This document shows, piece after piece, positions 18,791 through 28,400 of a stretch of 64,000 nt of DNA. Both the position numbers and the translations under genes were made by a program. Source of the DNA: Phycisphaerales bacterium (lineage in GTDB: Bacteria; Planctomycetota; Phycisphaerae; UBA1845; UTPLA1); assembly GCA_020639075.1 (NCBI GenBank), contig JACKHI010000001.1, positions 2,294,001 through 2,358,000 on the forward strand, in the 5' to 3' direction. Numbering within the stretch: the stretch's first letter is position 1; every line of letters begins with the position of its first letter. A model generated the notes under the pieces. That model ran no database searches and had not been told where the DNA came from. It worked only from the letters and a program-made list of their open reading frames with translations.

Positions 18791-19522
18791 ATGACGACGC
18801 TCCTCCTTTCATCCCGACACACCGAAGATAACCAAGCGCTCTGGCGGGCCGCGATTCGGCGGGGCTGGGGTGTCGAGCGGGCGCAGGGGATTCGCATCCC
18901 GGAGATGGACGAAGACGAGATCGTGCTCTATGTCGAATCGCTGTATGCACCGACGATCGCGGAATCACTGGGACTGAGCCTGCCGGAGCCCGAGGAGGAT
19001 TGGCTCACACGGCTCCCGATCGAATTCACGAAGCGGACGATTGAAATCACGACGTTGGGCGCGGCGCGATCACTTGATTCGGCCGCGTTCGTGAAGCCGC
19101 CGAACGACAAGTCATTCGCGGCCCAAGTGTATGCCAGCGGCGCCGACTTGCCCGAGGCCTATGCCGACGACATGTCAGTGCTCATCGCCGCGCCCGTATC
19201 GTGGGAAGTGGAATTCCGGTGCTTCCTGTTGGATGGCGAGGTTCGGGCGCTATCGCCCTACCTGCGCGCCGGCGCGCTTGCCAGGCTGGACGGGTTCACT
19301 GCATCGAGTGACGAACTGGATGCGGCGCGAACATTGGCTGAGCGAGTCGTGGATGTCGCACCGAAGGGATTGCCGAAAGCCGTTGTTGTTGATGTCGGAC
19401 GAATCAGCGGCGCGGGCTGGGCGGTCGTCGAAGCGAACGCAGCGTGGGGATCGGGCATCTACGGTTGCGATCCGGATGCTGTCTTGGATGTGGTTCGCAG
19501 GGCAACGTTGCGGATGGAGTGA
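18791..19522 (+). CDS. ATP-grasp domain protein (DUF4343-like)
   Basis: A 243-residue protein that looks like the compact ATP-grasp family with a DUF4343 core. Signs are F-V-K-P-P-N-D-K-S-F-A-A near 96-107 (the ATP lysine strand), V-S-W-E-V-E-F-R-C-F-L-L-D-G-E-V (about 134-149) and V-V-D-V-G-R...W-A-V-V-E-A-N-A-A-W-G-S-G near the end (metal-binding E and N). Such proteins ligate carboxylates to amines or thiols; the substrate is unknown. No partner gene is adjacent. Confidence 0.7.
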   Translation: MTTLLLSSRHTEDNQALWRAAIRRGWGVERAQGIRIPEMDEDEIVLYVESLYAPTIAESLGLSLPEPEEDWLTRLPIEFTKRTIEITTLGAARSLDSAAFVKPPNDKSFAAQVYASGADLPEAYADDMSVLIAAPVSWEVEFRCFLLDGEVRALSPYLRAGALARLDGFTASSDELDAARTLAERVVDVAPKGLPKAVVVDVGRISGAGWAVVEANAAWGSGIYGCDPDAVLDVVRRATLRME

Positions 19523-19588
19523 TATGAATCTGTCGAGGGCGATCCAAGATGAGTACGGGGACGAACGCTGCGGTAGGGTTGCGCGCGA

Positions 19589-19746
19589 GCGATGCGCACA
19601 CGGCCCGGGCTCCCTGACGGTCGCGGTTCGGTGCGTTTGCGCGGTCGCGCACGGGTACGCGTAATCGTTGAATCTACTCGGGGCCTGCACTGCTTGAGAG
19701 CAGTGGCACCATACATCCCGACCTTTGGGGTCGGCATGGCAACCGG
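19589..19746 (+). repeat. Intergenic repeat R1, copy 1
   Basis: About 158 bp beginning with a CTCCCTGACGGTCGCGGTTC block, then GATCGTTGAATC-like sequence, the hairpin CACTGCT/AGCAGTG and a CCGACC/GGTCGG hairpin flanked by GGCATGGCAACC. Nearly identical copies lie at 20311 and 21107. It directly follows the 3' end of the minus-strand zinc-ribbon gene at 19749. Confidence 0.8.
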
Positions 19747-19748
19747 CG

Positions 19749-20219
19749 TCACGCCTTCGCGCCGCACTCCGGGCAGATGCCGGACTGGTTGTCGCGCAGG
19801 TTGTAGCCGCAGGTGCAGAGGCGAACGCCTTTAAAAAGCAACCCGAGGCGGAGATGCTCGCGAATCCTCTTTCGATCGACCGTGAGCGCCACAGCGATGA
19901 CGACGGGAAAGAAAAGAATCGGTGCAACGATCGCTATTTGCTGCCAACCAGACAGGAAAATTACAGCCAAGGTAATCGCAAGCCACGGCACGAATCCCCG
20001 AATCAACCACACAGAGACGCGCGGCAGGAAGATGTCATGCCAGTTTCTTGCGGCGACACGAAGCGACGTGAACTCGCGAAGTTCCGGGAACCAGATGGAG
20101 AAGAATCGAATCTTCAGTTGCGCGACGCGACCGGTCTTCGCTTCGCCTAATGCCCATGTGAAGAAGCCGAACACAAACACGGCGAGCACAATGCCGGCGA
20201 TGATCCAGGGTTTCGACAT
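19749..20219 (-). CDS. Zinc-ribbon membrane protein, paralog A
   Basis: A 156-residue protein with one N-terminal and two central hydrophobic segments and a C-terminal zinc ribbon C-T-C-G-Y-N-L-R-D-N-x-S-G-I-C-P-E-C-G. It shares R-F-F-S-I-W-F-P-E-L-R with the next gene (20473) at the same place, and the same ribbon, so the two are tandem paralogs. Function is unknown; the ribbon probably faces the cytoplasm. Copies of repeat R1 lie on both sides. Confidence 0.75.
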   Translation of the reverse strand: MSKPWIIAGIVLAVFVFGFFTWALGEAKTGRVAQLKIRFFSIWFPELREFTSLRVAARNWHDIFLPRVSVWLIRGFVPWLAITLAVIFLSGWQQIAIVAPILFFPVVIAVALTVDRKRIREHLRLGLLFKGVRLCTCGYNLRDNQSGICPECGAKA

Positions 20220-20310
20220 CCCGCAGCATTGTATCGGAATCGGTGCCGGGTTGAAGGTTTGAGGTCTTACGAAGCCGTTGGACGTGCGAATTGCGTTGAG
20301 ATTTCACGCG

Positions 20311-20470
20311 AGCGTTTTGCACAGGGCCCGAACTCCGTGACGGTCGCGGCTCGGTGAGATTGCGCGGTCGCGCGTGGGTACGCGGAATCGTTGAATCTAC
20401 TCGGGGCCTGCACTGCTTGAGAGCAGTGGCACCATACATCCCTACCTTTAGGGTCCGCATGGCAACCGGC
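20311..20470 (+). repeat. Intergenic repeat R1, copy 2
   Basis: Second copy of the element at 19589, with the same order of blocks and the same hairpin CACTGCT/AGCAGTG; the terminal hairpin has changed to CCTACC-type bases. It lies 2 bp from the stop of the gene at 20473, as copy 1 lies against the gene at 19749. Confidence 0.8.
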
Positions 20471-20472
20471 GA

Positions 20473-20973
20473 CTAACTCACTGGTTCTGTGCGTGGAAGT
20501 GCGCGGAATTCGTTGGTGACACCGCATTCGGGACAGATGCCCGATTCGTTGTCCCGCAGATTGTAACCGCACGGGCATAGTCGGACGCCGGCAAAATGCA
20601 GGTCGCGCCGAAGGACGTATCGGATTTCGGCGCGCTTCGCTGCCAGCACCACGAATGCGGTGAGTGGAACGTATAAGAACACCGCAACGAAGCCGACGAC
20701 ATGTGATTGCGTGAACTTCAGGACAACCCACATTAGAACGAGGTACGGAATGCAGAAGAACAGCAGGCAGGACTTCAATTCGTCCTTGAAGTGATATTGC
20801 CAGTTGTCGATCGCCTCGCGCGTCGATCCGAATGCCCGAAGTTCTGGAAACCAGATCGAGAAGAAACGCACAAGGCATCGCTGCGCCAATCCTCCTTTGG
20901 CTCTCGTGAGAGTCCAGAAGAACACGGCTGTCAGGCTGATTGTTGTGAGGGCAAGTGCTCGCATCCAATACAT
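20473..20973 (-). CDS. Zinc-ribbon membrane protein, paralog B
   Basis: A 166-residue paralog of the protein at 19749, with the same layout: N-terminal helix, R-F-F-S-I-W-F-P-E-L-R-A-F, two hydrophobic segments and the ribbon C-P-C-G-Y-N-L-R-D-N-E-S-G-I-C-P-E-C-G. The frame is open up to 21375, but that part reads through repeat R1. The ATG at 20973, 8 bases after AAAGGA, is the best start, although ATG at 20979 is possible. Function is unknown. Confidence 0.75.
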   Translation of the reverse strand: MYWMRALALTTISLTAVFFWTLTRAKGGLAQRCLVRFFSIWFPELRAFGSTREAIDNWQYHFKDELKSCLLFFCIPYLVLMWVVLKFTQSHVVGFVAVFLYVPLTAFVVLAAKRAEIRYVLRRDLHFAGVRLCPCGYNLRDNESGICPECGVTNEFRALPRTEPVS

Positions 20974-21106
20974 CGACATTTCCTTTGAGCATAACGAAGG
21001 CAATGCGACAGGTTTGCGGTGAAGTGTGATTTCGTTGGAATCTTGGCGAGTGGATGATGAGCATGGAGCCGCGGTCGGCGAGTCCACGGAACCAGGAGTT
21101 CGCGCG

Positions 21107-21378
21107 CGAGTATGAAGCACCTGGCCCGGGCTCCCTGACGGTCGCGGTTCGGTGCGCTTGCGCGATTGCGCGCGTGTACGCGGGATCGTTGAATCAACTC
21201 GCCGCGTGCACTGCTTGAGAGCAGTGGCACATTGCATGCCGATCTTGGGAGTCGGTATGGCACCCGGCGGCGATGTCGGGTCGATGACCCGACCTACGGT
21301 CTGTCGCGCTCTTGCGACGTTCGCACTGCTGACACAGCAGTGGCACCCGACATGCCGAGACCTTGGGGTCGGCATGGC
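21107..21378 (+). repeat. Repeat R1 copy 3 plus related element
   Basis: Copy 3 of R1 occupies about 21107-21262. It is followed by two blocks of the same style: a palindromic CGGGTCGATGACCCG (about 21278-21292) and a CTGCTGACACAGCAG hairpin with a GGGGTCGGCATGGCACC end (about 21327-21378). The latter pair recurs at 36846-36950. With the 20974-21391 gap otherwise empty, no gene is supported here. Confidence 0.7.
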
Positions 21379-21391
21379 ACCCCGACGAATC

Positions 21392-22597
21392 CTATCGATG
21401 GGGATCCTGGGCGCTGACTAGGCGCATTTTTTCCGGTTTTGGGGCCGGGGCCTGCGGGTTGTTGTCCTGTTGGCGCACGCCCTGCTGTCGCGGCACGCCC
21501 TGTTGCGGATTTGCGGGGACGGGCTGCATCTGTTTCATCGAGCCCGGCGCCATCTGGATCTCGTTGCGCGGCGCGGCATTCAGCGGGGCTGTCGTCTGAT
21601 TCGGGGTCGGTGCATTCGCCGCAGGGCCGACTGTTTCCGCCGTCTGCCACAGCTTCTCGACAAATGTATCTTTCGGCGCGAGCTGTCGTGCGCGCAGGAG
21701 GAAGCCGTAGGCGTGCGACGGACCGACGGTGTAGGACTTCACGTAGCCGAGAAGCGTCAGACCCGCGACGTCGTTCGGATTCTGTGCGACGTGCATTTCG
21801 AGGCGCGACAACTGCTGGTTGAAATCTCCCTGGTTCGTATAGTCGCTGCGAACGTCAAACGATGCGCCGACGAGTTGCGGCGCGAGTTCGAAGGCGCGGG
21901 CGAGCAGCTTGACGGACTGATCGTAGCGACCGAGCGCGAAGAGCGCGTGCCCGGCCTGCAGGCGCGACGCGGCGTCGCCCTGGTCGAGGGTTGACGCGTT
22001 GAGCCAGGCGATTGCGGCGCGATCGTAGTTGCCCGACCGGAATTGCTGCATGCCTTCATCGACGCCGGCCTGGTTGGCGTCCTGAAGCTGGTCCGATCGG
22101 CGTTGATTGATGCTCCAGTTGTACCAGCGGTCCTTGCTGTAGTAGCCGGGGCCGTTAGGACCATCGTCGTAGTAGCGCTTGTTGAAGTAGATGTCCGCGA
22201 AGTCTTCCGCATCCCAGGCAACGGGCGGCTGGCCGAAGTAGCCATATGGGTTGATGACGCCACCGTTGTAGGCGCGATACGCGTCGCTGCCGTAATAGTC
22301 GTCCGCGTAGTACGGCGCCGGATCGTATCCGTATCGTTGATCCGAGACGACGCGATTGCCGCTGCGCTGGGCGTATTGCATCTGCTTCGCCGCGGCGAGG
22401 CGCTGCTTCCAGTCCGATTTGCCGTAGCTGGAGCGATAGCGATACCGGCTGGAGCGGTTTCGATACTCCCGCGCCGAATTCCTGAATCGCGAGTCTATCG
22501 GCCGGCGGTATTGGCTGGAGCGGCGAGGGGACTGGGCCCAGGCGTTGTCGGCAATAAGAAGTGGGGCCACGAGGATGATCGAGAGAAGAACTCGCAT
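21392..22597 (-). CDS. Exported TPR-like protein
   Basis: A 401-residue secreted protein with a signal peptide (start M-R-V-L-L-S-I-I-L-V-A-P, cleavage after N-A-W-A-Q). The region near residues 40-150 is rich in R, Y, S and D. A helical central part, with A-A-S-R-L-Q-A-G-H-A-L-F-A-L-G-R-Y-D-Q-S and a following repeat, reads as TPR-type. The tail is rich in P, Q and N. The frame opens at 22672, but the ATG at 22597 with AGGAG upstream matches the signal peptide. It resembles the TPR protein at 41774 in general style. Function is unknown, possibly envelope scaffolding. Confidence 0.75.
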   Translation of the reverse strand: MRVLLSIILVAPLLIADNAWAQSPRRSSQYRRPIDSRFRNSAREYRNRSSRYRYRSSYGKSDWKQRLAAAKQMQYAQRSGNRVVSDQRYGYDPAPYYADDYYGSDAYRAYNGGVINPYGYFGQPPVAWDAEDFADIYFNKRYYDDGPNGPGYYSKDRWYNWSINQRRSDQLQDANQAGVDEGMQQFRSGNYDRAAIAWLNASTLDQGDAASRLQAGHALFALGRYDQSVKLLARAFELAPQLVGASFDVRSDYTNQGDFNQQLSRLEMHVAQNPNDVAGLTLLGYVKSYTVGPSHAYGFLLRARQLAPKDTFVEKLWQTAETVGPAANAPTPNQTTAPLNAAPRNEIQMAPGSMKQMQPVPANPQQGVPRQQGVRQQDNNPQAPAPKPEKMRLVSAQDPHR

Positions 22598-23031
22598 CGA
22601 TTTCTCCTGGTCTTGAGGGGCGTTTGACGAATCGGCAGCTCTGGGCCGCCTACTTGTCATGATATGAGACACGAAGGTTCTCGTTGCGTTGGAAAAAAAG
22701 AAATCGCGACGCCAATGACGAGAATCGAGACGTCTTTTGTCGGATTCGCAACATAAATCGTACTCTAGCGGTGCGTTTTTCGTAACTCCTTTTCGCCGCC
22801 GAACGTGCGATGGCTGCAGGCCCTCTCGAACACGGATTCAGAGCTAAATTAGTGGATACTAACATGCTCAATTGTGGCGAGATGTGCGATACGCGAATCT
22901 CCAAATCGTTTTTATTCCTGGAATTTTCTGGACTTACGTTCAATATCGCGGTTTGATACCCAATCGATGGCCGACGGCCAATCCGGGAGTTTCGACACAA
23001 AGCTAGTGATTCCTAATTTACGAGGTGCCCT
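22598..23031. other. 434-bp divergent promoter region
   Basis: It separates the TPR protein (minus) from the dehydratase-type gene at 23032 (plus). The part from 22830 to 23000 is clearly more A+T-rich than its surroundings, as expected for promoters. No convincing paired -35/-10 boxes, riboswitch or gene were found. Confidence 0.45.
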
Positions 23032-24837
23032 ATGGTCGCTCGGACGCACGCCGACAACAAGGCCGAATCCGTATCCCTTCCCCTGCTTTCGGACTCGATT
23101 GAGGCCACGATCGCGGCAGAGCGAGAAAAGTTGATGGCGGAGGCGGGACTGACCGTCGGCGGGGTCCAGCATTTCAAGCGACCGACGGAGCGGAACTTCA
23201 CAAAATCGGAGCGCGGCGAGGTCACGATCTGGATCGGCGGCCTGACGATGCGGCACGACGCGCTCATCAAAGCGGGGCTCGAAGGGCTCGGCTACAAGGT
23301 CGGCATCATCCCGATGCCCGTCAAACAGGACTTCCAGGCGGGCAAGGAATACGGCAACAACGGCCAGTGCAATCCGACGTATTTCACAGTCGGCGCGCTC
23401 GTCAATCATCTGAAGCGAATGCGCGACGATGAAGGCGTGTCGCTGGATGATATTCTCGAGAAGCATCTCTTCGTGACGGCGGGCGCCTGCGGTCCGTGCC
23501 GCTTCGGCATGTACGAAGCCGAGTATCGCCTGGCCCTGCGGAACAGCGGGTTCGACGGGTTCCGCGTCATGTTGTTCCAGCAGCAAGGCGGTCTGGATCA
23601 GGCGGCGGTCGAGGCGGGCCTCGAATTCAATCTGAACTTCTTCCTGTCGCTGCTGAACGGCATTTTCATGGGCGACATCCTGAACGAAGTCGCCTATCAG
23701 ATTCGACCTTACGAGCTTGAGCCGGGCAAGACGAATGCGATCCTGGAAAAGTGCATGGAAATCTGCAAGGACGCGTTGAAGTCGAAAAGCTACGACGAAG
23801 TGAACAAGGGCGTCCTATCAAGTATCGTCGCGAAATTCACTGCCGTGAAGGACGGCGACGACATTGCCAAGATCCTCGATCAGTTGCGGGGCACGTACTA
23901 CGCGGAAGCGTTCGACAAGTGTCGCCGGCTCATCGAAGAGGAAATCGAAGTCGACTACACGAAGGCAAAGCCGATCGTGAAAGTCACGGGCGAATTCTGG
24001 GCCCAGACGACGGAAGGCGACGGCAACTTCAACATGTTCCCGTTCCTCGAAGCGCAGGGCGCCGAGGTGCTGGTCGAGCCTGTCGCGACGTGGCTTTGCT
24101 ACATGCTGCACCAGGCGGGGTTGAAGGCGGGCGATCGCCGCGGAATCGTCGGTGAGAAAAACGAAGAGATCCCGGCGTGGAACATCAAACAGAAGATCAA
24201 GAGTGAAGTCGCGTATCGCAAGAAGCGAATGAACCTGGCGCTGGCCGAGAAGATCATCGGTCGCGAGTACGATCGGTTGCGTGAAGCGATCGGCGGAACG
24301 GCGCACGAGCTGGCGCCGCAGCACGAGCTGACGCGCATGGGTCATCCCTACTACAACAGCCGATCCGGCGGCGGCGAAGGCCATCTCGAAGTCGCAAAAA
24401 ATATCTACTACTGCAACAAGGACTATTCGCACATGGTCCTGAGCCTCAAGCCCTTCGGCTGCATGCCCAGCACGCAGTCCGACGGGGCTCAGGCGGCGGT
24501 CGTTTCGCACTTCAAGGACATGATCTACATCCCGATCGAAACGAGCGGCGAAGGCGACATCAACGCCCACAGCCGCGTCCAGATGGCGCTAGGCGAAGCC
24601 AAGCTGAAGTGCAAGGACGAATTCAAGGCGGCCGTCGATCGCACGGGCTACTCGATCGAGCAGATTCGCGAATACGTCAACGACAATCGAGCGCTGCGAA
24701 ACCCTTTGCAGCACATTCCGCACGTCAGGGGCGTTATCAGTAAGGCGGCGAATTTCGCGATTTTTGTGGGCGAGAAGATGAAAGCGGCCGGAATCGCCCC
24801 ATCTGCGGCTTTGGAACCCGTCGGCGCGTCGTTATAA
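23032..24837 (+). CDS. 2-hydroxyacyl-CoA dehydratase-type protein (HgdB-like)
   Basis: A 601-residue cytoplasmic protein related to the dehydratase half of large 2-hydroxyglutaryl-CoA dehydratase activase-associated proteins. It has conserved Cys motifs N-N-G-Q-C-N-P-T-Y near 105-113 and G-A-C-G-P-C-R-F-G near 150, and later C-N-K and G-C-M-P-S-T-Q-S-D-G near 470-490, likely iron-sulfur ligands. In Clostridia, homologous sequence is often fused to the activase in one roughly 1400-residue chain; here it is a separate gene upstream of the activase at 25498. GAGG lies just before the ATG. The acyl-CoA substrate, and even true dehydratase activity, remain unknown. Confidence 0.85.
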   Translation: MVARTHADNKAESVSLPLLSDSIEATIAAEREKLMAEAGLTVGGVQHFKRPTERNFTKSERGEVTIWIGGLTMRHDALIKAGLEGLGYKVGIIPMPVKQDFQAGKEYGNNGQCNPTYFTVGALVNHLKRMRDDEGVSLDDILEKHLFVTAGACGPCRFGMYEAEYRLALRNSGFDGFRVMLFQQQGGLDQAAVEAGLEFNLNFFLSLLNGIFMGDILNEVAYQIRPYELEPGKTNAILEKCMEICKDALKSKSYDEVNKGVLSSIVAKFTAVKDGDDIAKILDQLRGTYYAEAFDKCRRLIEEEIEVDYTKAKPIVKVTGEFWAQTTEGDGNFNMFPFLEAQGAEVLVEPVATWLCYMLHQAGLKAGDRRGIVGEKNEEIPAWNIKQKIKSEVAYRKKRMNLALAEKIIGREYDRLREAIGGTAHELAPQHELTRMGHPYYNSRSGGGEGHLEVAKNIYYCNKDYSHMVLSLKPFGCMPSTQSDGAQAAVVSHFKDMIYIPIETSGEGDINAHSRVQMALGEAKLKCKDEFKAAVDRTGYSIEQIREYVNDNRALRNPLQHIPHVRGVISKAANFAIFVGEKMKAAGIAPSAALEPVGASL

Positions 24838-24905
24838 CGAGCATTTGGGATGCCGATGGCGGTATCCGATCGAATTGATCCCGGGAGAATTGGGGAGAAT
24901 TCCAG

Positions 24906-25463
24906 ATGCTCAAGAAGATCGTAGTCCGTGGTTTCATGTTTGCGTGCGTTTCGCTCAGCCTGTCGGCGATCGCATGTGATTCGTCGGGTAAGTCATCAAA
25001 CGGAAACGGAACGGCGGCGCCCGCCGATTCAGACTCGTCTGCGGCTTCATCGTCCACGGGGAGCGGTTCGCACGGAGCGCCGGCGAGCACCGCCAAGGCG
25101 ACGGTCAAGACCGAAGCAGTCTCCCCGTTGCGCAAAGTCGTGACGGGCCGCTGGGTGGATGACGCGGCCGGCGGATTCTCGTGGCACTTCGCGGCGGCGA
25201 ATTTCGTCGTCACGTCGGAGGACAAGGACGATCTGACGAGATTCCCGAAGGAGATGCAGGGAAAAGTCGCGTCGTTCTACGGCGATTGGGAAGTGACGCC
25301 GACGGAAATTGTGCTGACGAATATCTCGGGCCCCGGGCAGCAGCTCATCAAGGAAGTTCGCATCTCCTACAAACCGATCGACGGCAAGAAGATCGAAATT
25401 GACGGTAAGACATTCTCGCGCAGCGAAGTGAAGCCGGCGGAACCGCCGGCCAACGGCGCGTGA
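24906..25463 (+). CDS. Lipoprotein between dehydratase and activase genes
   Basis: A 185-residue lipoprotein: signal peptide ending L-S-A-I-A-C-D-S-S-G, then a Ser/Gly/Ala-rich flexible linker (about 25-70) and a compact domain with G-R-W-V-D-D, F-Y-G-D-W-E-V-T and a repeated strand pattern near the C-terminus. The family is not recognised. It lies 68 bp after the dehydratase gene and 34 bp before the activase gene on the same strand, so all three may form one operon, although a surface lipoprotein is an odd partner for cytoplasmic enzymes. Confidence 0.7.
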   Translation: MLKKIVVRGFMFACVSLSLSAIACDSSGKSSNGNGTAAPADSDSSAASSSTGSGSHGAPASTAKATVKTEAVSPLRKVVTGRWVDDAAGGFSWHFAAANFVVTSEDKDDLTRFPKEMQGKVASFYGDWEVTPTEIVLTNISGPGQQLIKEVRISYKPIDGKKIEIDGKTFSRSEVKPAEPPANGA

Positions 25464-25497
25464 GGCGACTCTGATTTCGGATAGGCGAGGCAGCGTA

Positions 25498-28400
25498 ATG
25501 ACGGATCTCAAACGACTCATGCTCGAAGCCGACGGCGGCGGTTGTTCATCGGGCGGCTCCTGCGGTTGCTCATCGGACAAGGGCGCCGACAACGGCTTGA
25601 TTCAGCTCAACGTCGGCATGCTCAAGGCCGAGCGCTCGCGCCCCACGATCAAGGACCTGCCCTTTCAGGGAACGGACAAGCACCCGCAGGGCCTGATCAT
25701 CGGTCTCGACGTCGGCAGCACGACCGTCAAATTCGTCGTTGTGGATCCGATTACGGATGAGATCCTCCACCAGGACTATCAGCGGCACGATACGAAGCAA
25801 CCCGAGAAGTGCATCGAGATGCTTCGGACGATCGAAAGCAAGTTCGCCGACGTGCCGCGGAACGCCTTTCGCGTCTTCATGACGGGTTCGGGCGGCGCAT
25901 CGATCGGCACGCGAATCGGCGCCAAGTTCGTGCAGGAAGTCAACGCCGTCAGCCTCGCCGTCGAAAAGTCGTATCCGGATGTACAGAGCGTCGTCGAACT
26001 GGGCGGTCAGGATGCGAAGATCATCATCTTCAAGGAAGACGAGGAGACGGGGAAGAAGAAGAAGATCCCGTCAATGAACGACAAGTGCGCCGGCGGTACG
26101 GGCGCCGTGATCGACAAGATCAACGCCAAGCTGAAGATCCCCGCCGACAAGCTCTGCGAGATGGGATACAACGACATCAAGCTGCATCCCGTCGCCGGCA
26201 AGTGCGGCGTCTTCGCCGAAACGGACATCAACGGTCTGCAGAAGCAAGGTGTGCCGCGCGACGAACTGATGGCGTCGCTCTTCGAGTCGATCATCCAGCA
26301 GAACCTCGCCGTGCTGACGCGCGGACATACGCTTCGACCTCAAGTGATGCTGCTCGGCGGCCCCAACACCTACATCAAGGGGATGGTCGACTGCTGGCGT
26401 CACAACGTCCCGATCATCTGGAAGGAACGAAAAATCGACGTTCCGGACAAGCCGATCGAGGAGCTGATCATCGTTCCGGAAAATGCGCAGTACTTCGCGG
26501 CGCTGGGCGCCGTGGAGTTCGCGAAGATCGAGCTCGAGGACGATCCCGACCAGGGCATCTATCGCGGCCTCGGGGAACTCGAGTGGTACGTCAACGTCGG
26601 GCGGCTCGAGGAGAAGAAGGCGGCGGGCAGTCGCGGTCTGTGGAAGGATGAGGCGGAACTCGAGCGGTTCAAGCAGGAGTACACGAAGGCGCCCTGGGCG
26701 CCGACGAAGTACGCCCCCGGCACGACGGTCCGCGCGTTCGTCGGTCTTGATGGCGGCAGCACGAGCACGAAGGGCGTGCTCATGGACATGGATCGAAACG
26801 TCATCGGCCGCGCGTACCAGCTGTCGAAGGGCAATCCCATCGAAGACACGATGGACATCATGGCCTCGCTGCAGAAGCAGATCGAGGACCAGGGCTGCAC
26901 GCTGGAGGTCCTGGGCGTCGGCACGACGGGCTACGCGAAGGACATCCTCAAGGAAGTGATCGGCGCCGACGTCGCGCTGGTGGAAACAGTCGCCCACACG
27001 CAGGCAGGCCTGCACTTCTATCCGGGGACGGACGTCATCATCGACGTCGGCGGACAGGACATCAAGCTGATCATCCTGAAGAACGGTCAGGTCAAGGACT
27101 TCAAGCTGAACACGCAGTGCTCGGCCGGCAACGGGTACTTCCTCCAGTCGACGGCGCAGGGTTTCGGCTACGAAGTCGAGCAGTTCGCTGACATCGCATT
27201 CAGCGCGGGCGCCATGCCTCAGTTCGGCTACGGCTGCGCCGTGTTCATGCAGAGCGACATCGTCGACTTCCAGCGGCAGGGATGGGCGCCGCAGGAGATC
27301 ATGGCGGGCCTGTGCGACGTGCTGCCGAAGAATATCTGGCTGTACGTCTCCCAGATTCCGAACCTCAGCAAGCTGGGCACGAAGTTCATCCTTCAGGGCG
27401 GCACGCAGCACAATCTGGCGGCAGTGAAGTCGCAGGTCGATTTCATCAAGAGCCGCTTCAAGGGAACGGGCGTCGAGCCGGATGTGCAGGTCCACAAGTT
27501 CTGCGGCGAGGCCGGCGCGATCGGCTGCGCTGTCGAAGCGCATCGGATGTATACGGAGGCCGATCATCGCACGAGCTTCATCGGCCTGGATCGCGTGCAG
27601 AAAATCGAATTCCGCACGACGCGCAACGAGAGCACGCGCTGCTACTTCTGCAAGAACAAGTGCCTGAGGACGTTCATCGACGTCAAGACGGGGATTGAAG
27701 AGAAGCCCGACGACAAGACGGTCAGCCTCAGTTCGTTCATGTTCAAGCAAGGGCCCGAGTCGCCGCATCCGTCGCGACTGAAGCACGGCCACGACAACGG
27801 ACAGGTGGACCTGGCCGGGGCGCCGGCGAAGAAGTCGAAGTCAAAGGTCCCGCTAATGGCGGGCGAAGAGCGGCTGATCATCGCGACGTGCGAAAAAGGC
27901 ACTGTCGAAGACGTCAACGACATGCGCGACATCAAGAAGGGTCTCGACGAACTCAAGAAAGCGAACCCGAACTTCGCCGAGATCTTCGCGACGGAAGTGT
28001 TCCGCCCCACCGGCGTGGACAACGTGTCGGATGCAGCGCCGAAAGTCGGCATGACGAATTTCCTCAAGCGCAAGGAGATCGAAACGCGGACCGCGCTCAT
28101 GAAGAAGCGCGGCGACATTCGGATCGGTCTCGTCAAAGCGCTCAACATGTACAGCATGGCGCCGTGGTTCATGGCGTACTTCGAGGCGCTCGGCATCGCG
28201 AAGAAGAACCTGATCTGGAGCGATTACACGAGCGAGGAGATGTACAAGGAGGGCGCGAAGCGCGGTGCGATCGATCCCTGCTTCCCGAGCAAGATCGGCA
28301 TTCCGCACGCCCACAACCTGCTTTATCACAAGCACAGCGAGAAGCAGCCGCTCGATTACATCTTCTTCCCGATGATCGACTGCATGCCGACGTTCATGGA

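Noticed and set aside
26071..27792. Minus-strand frame of 573 codons under the activase
   Set aside because: Antisense shadow of the activase gene; no signal, motif or family.
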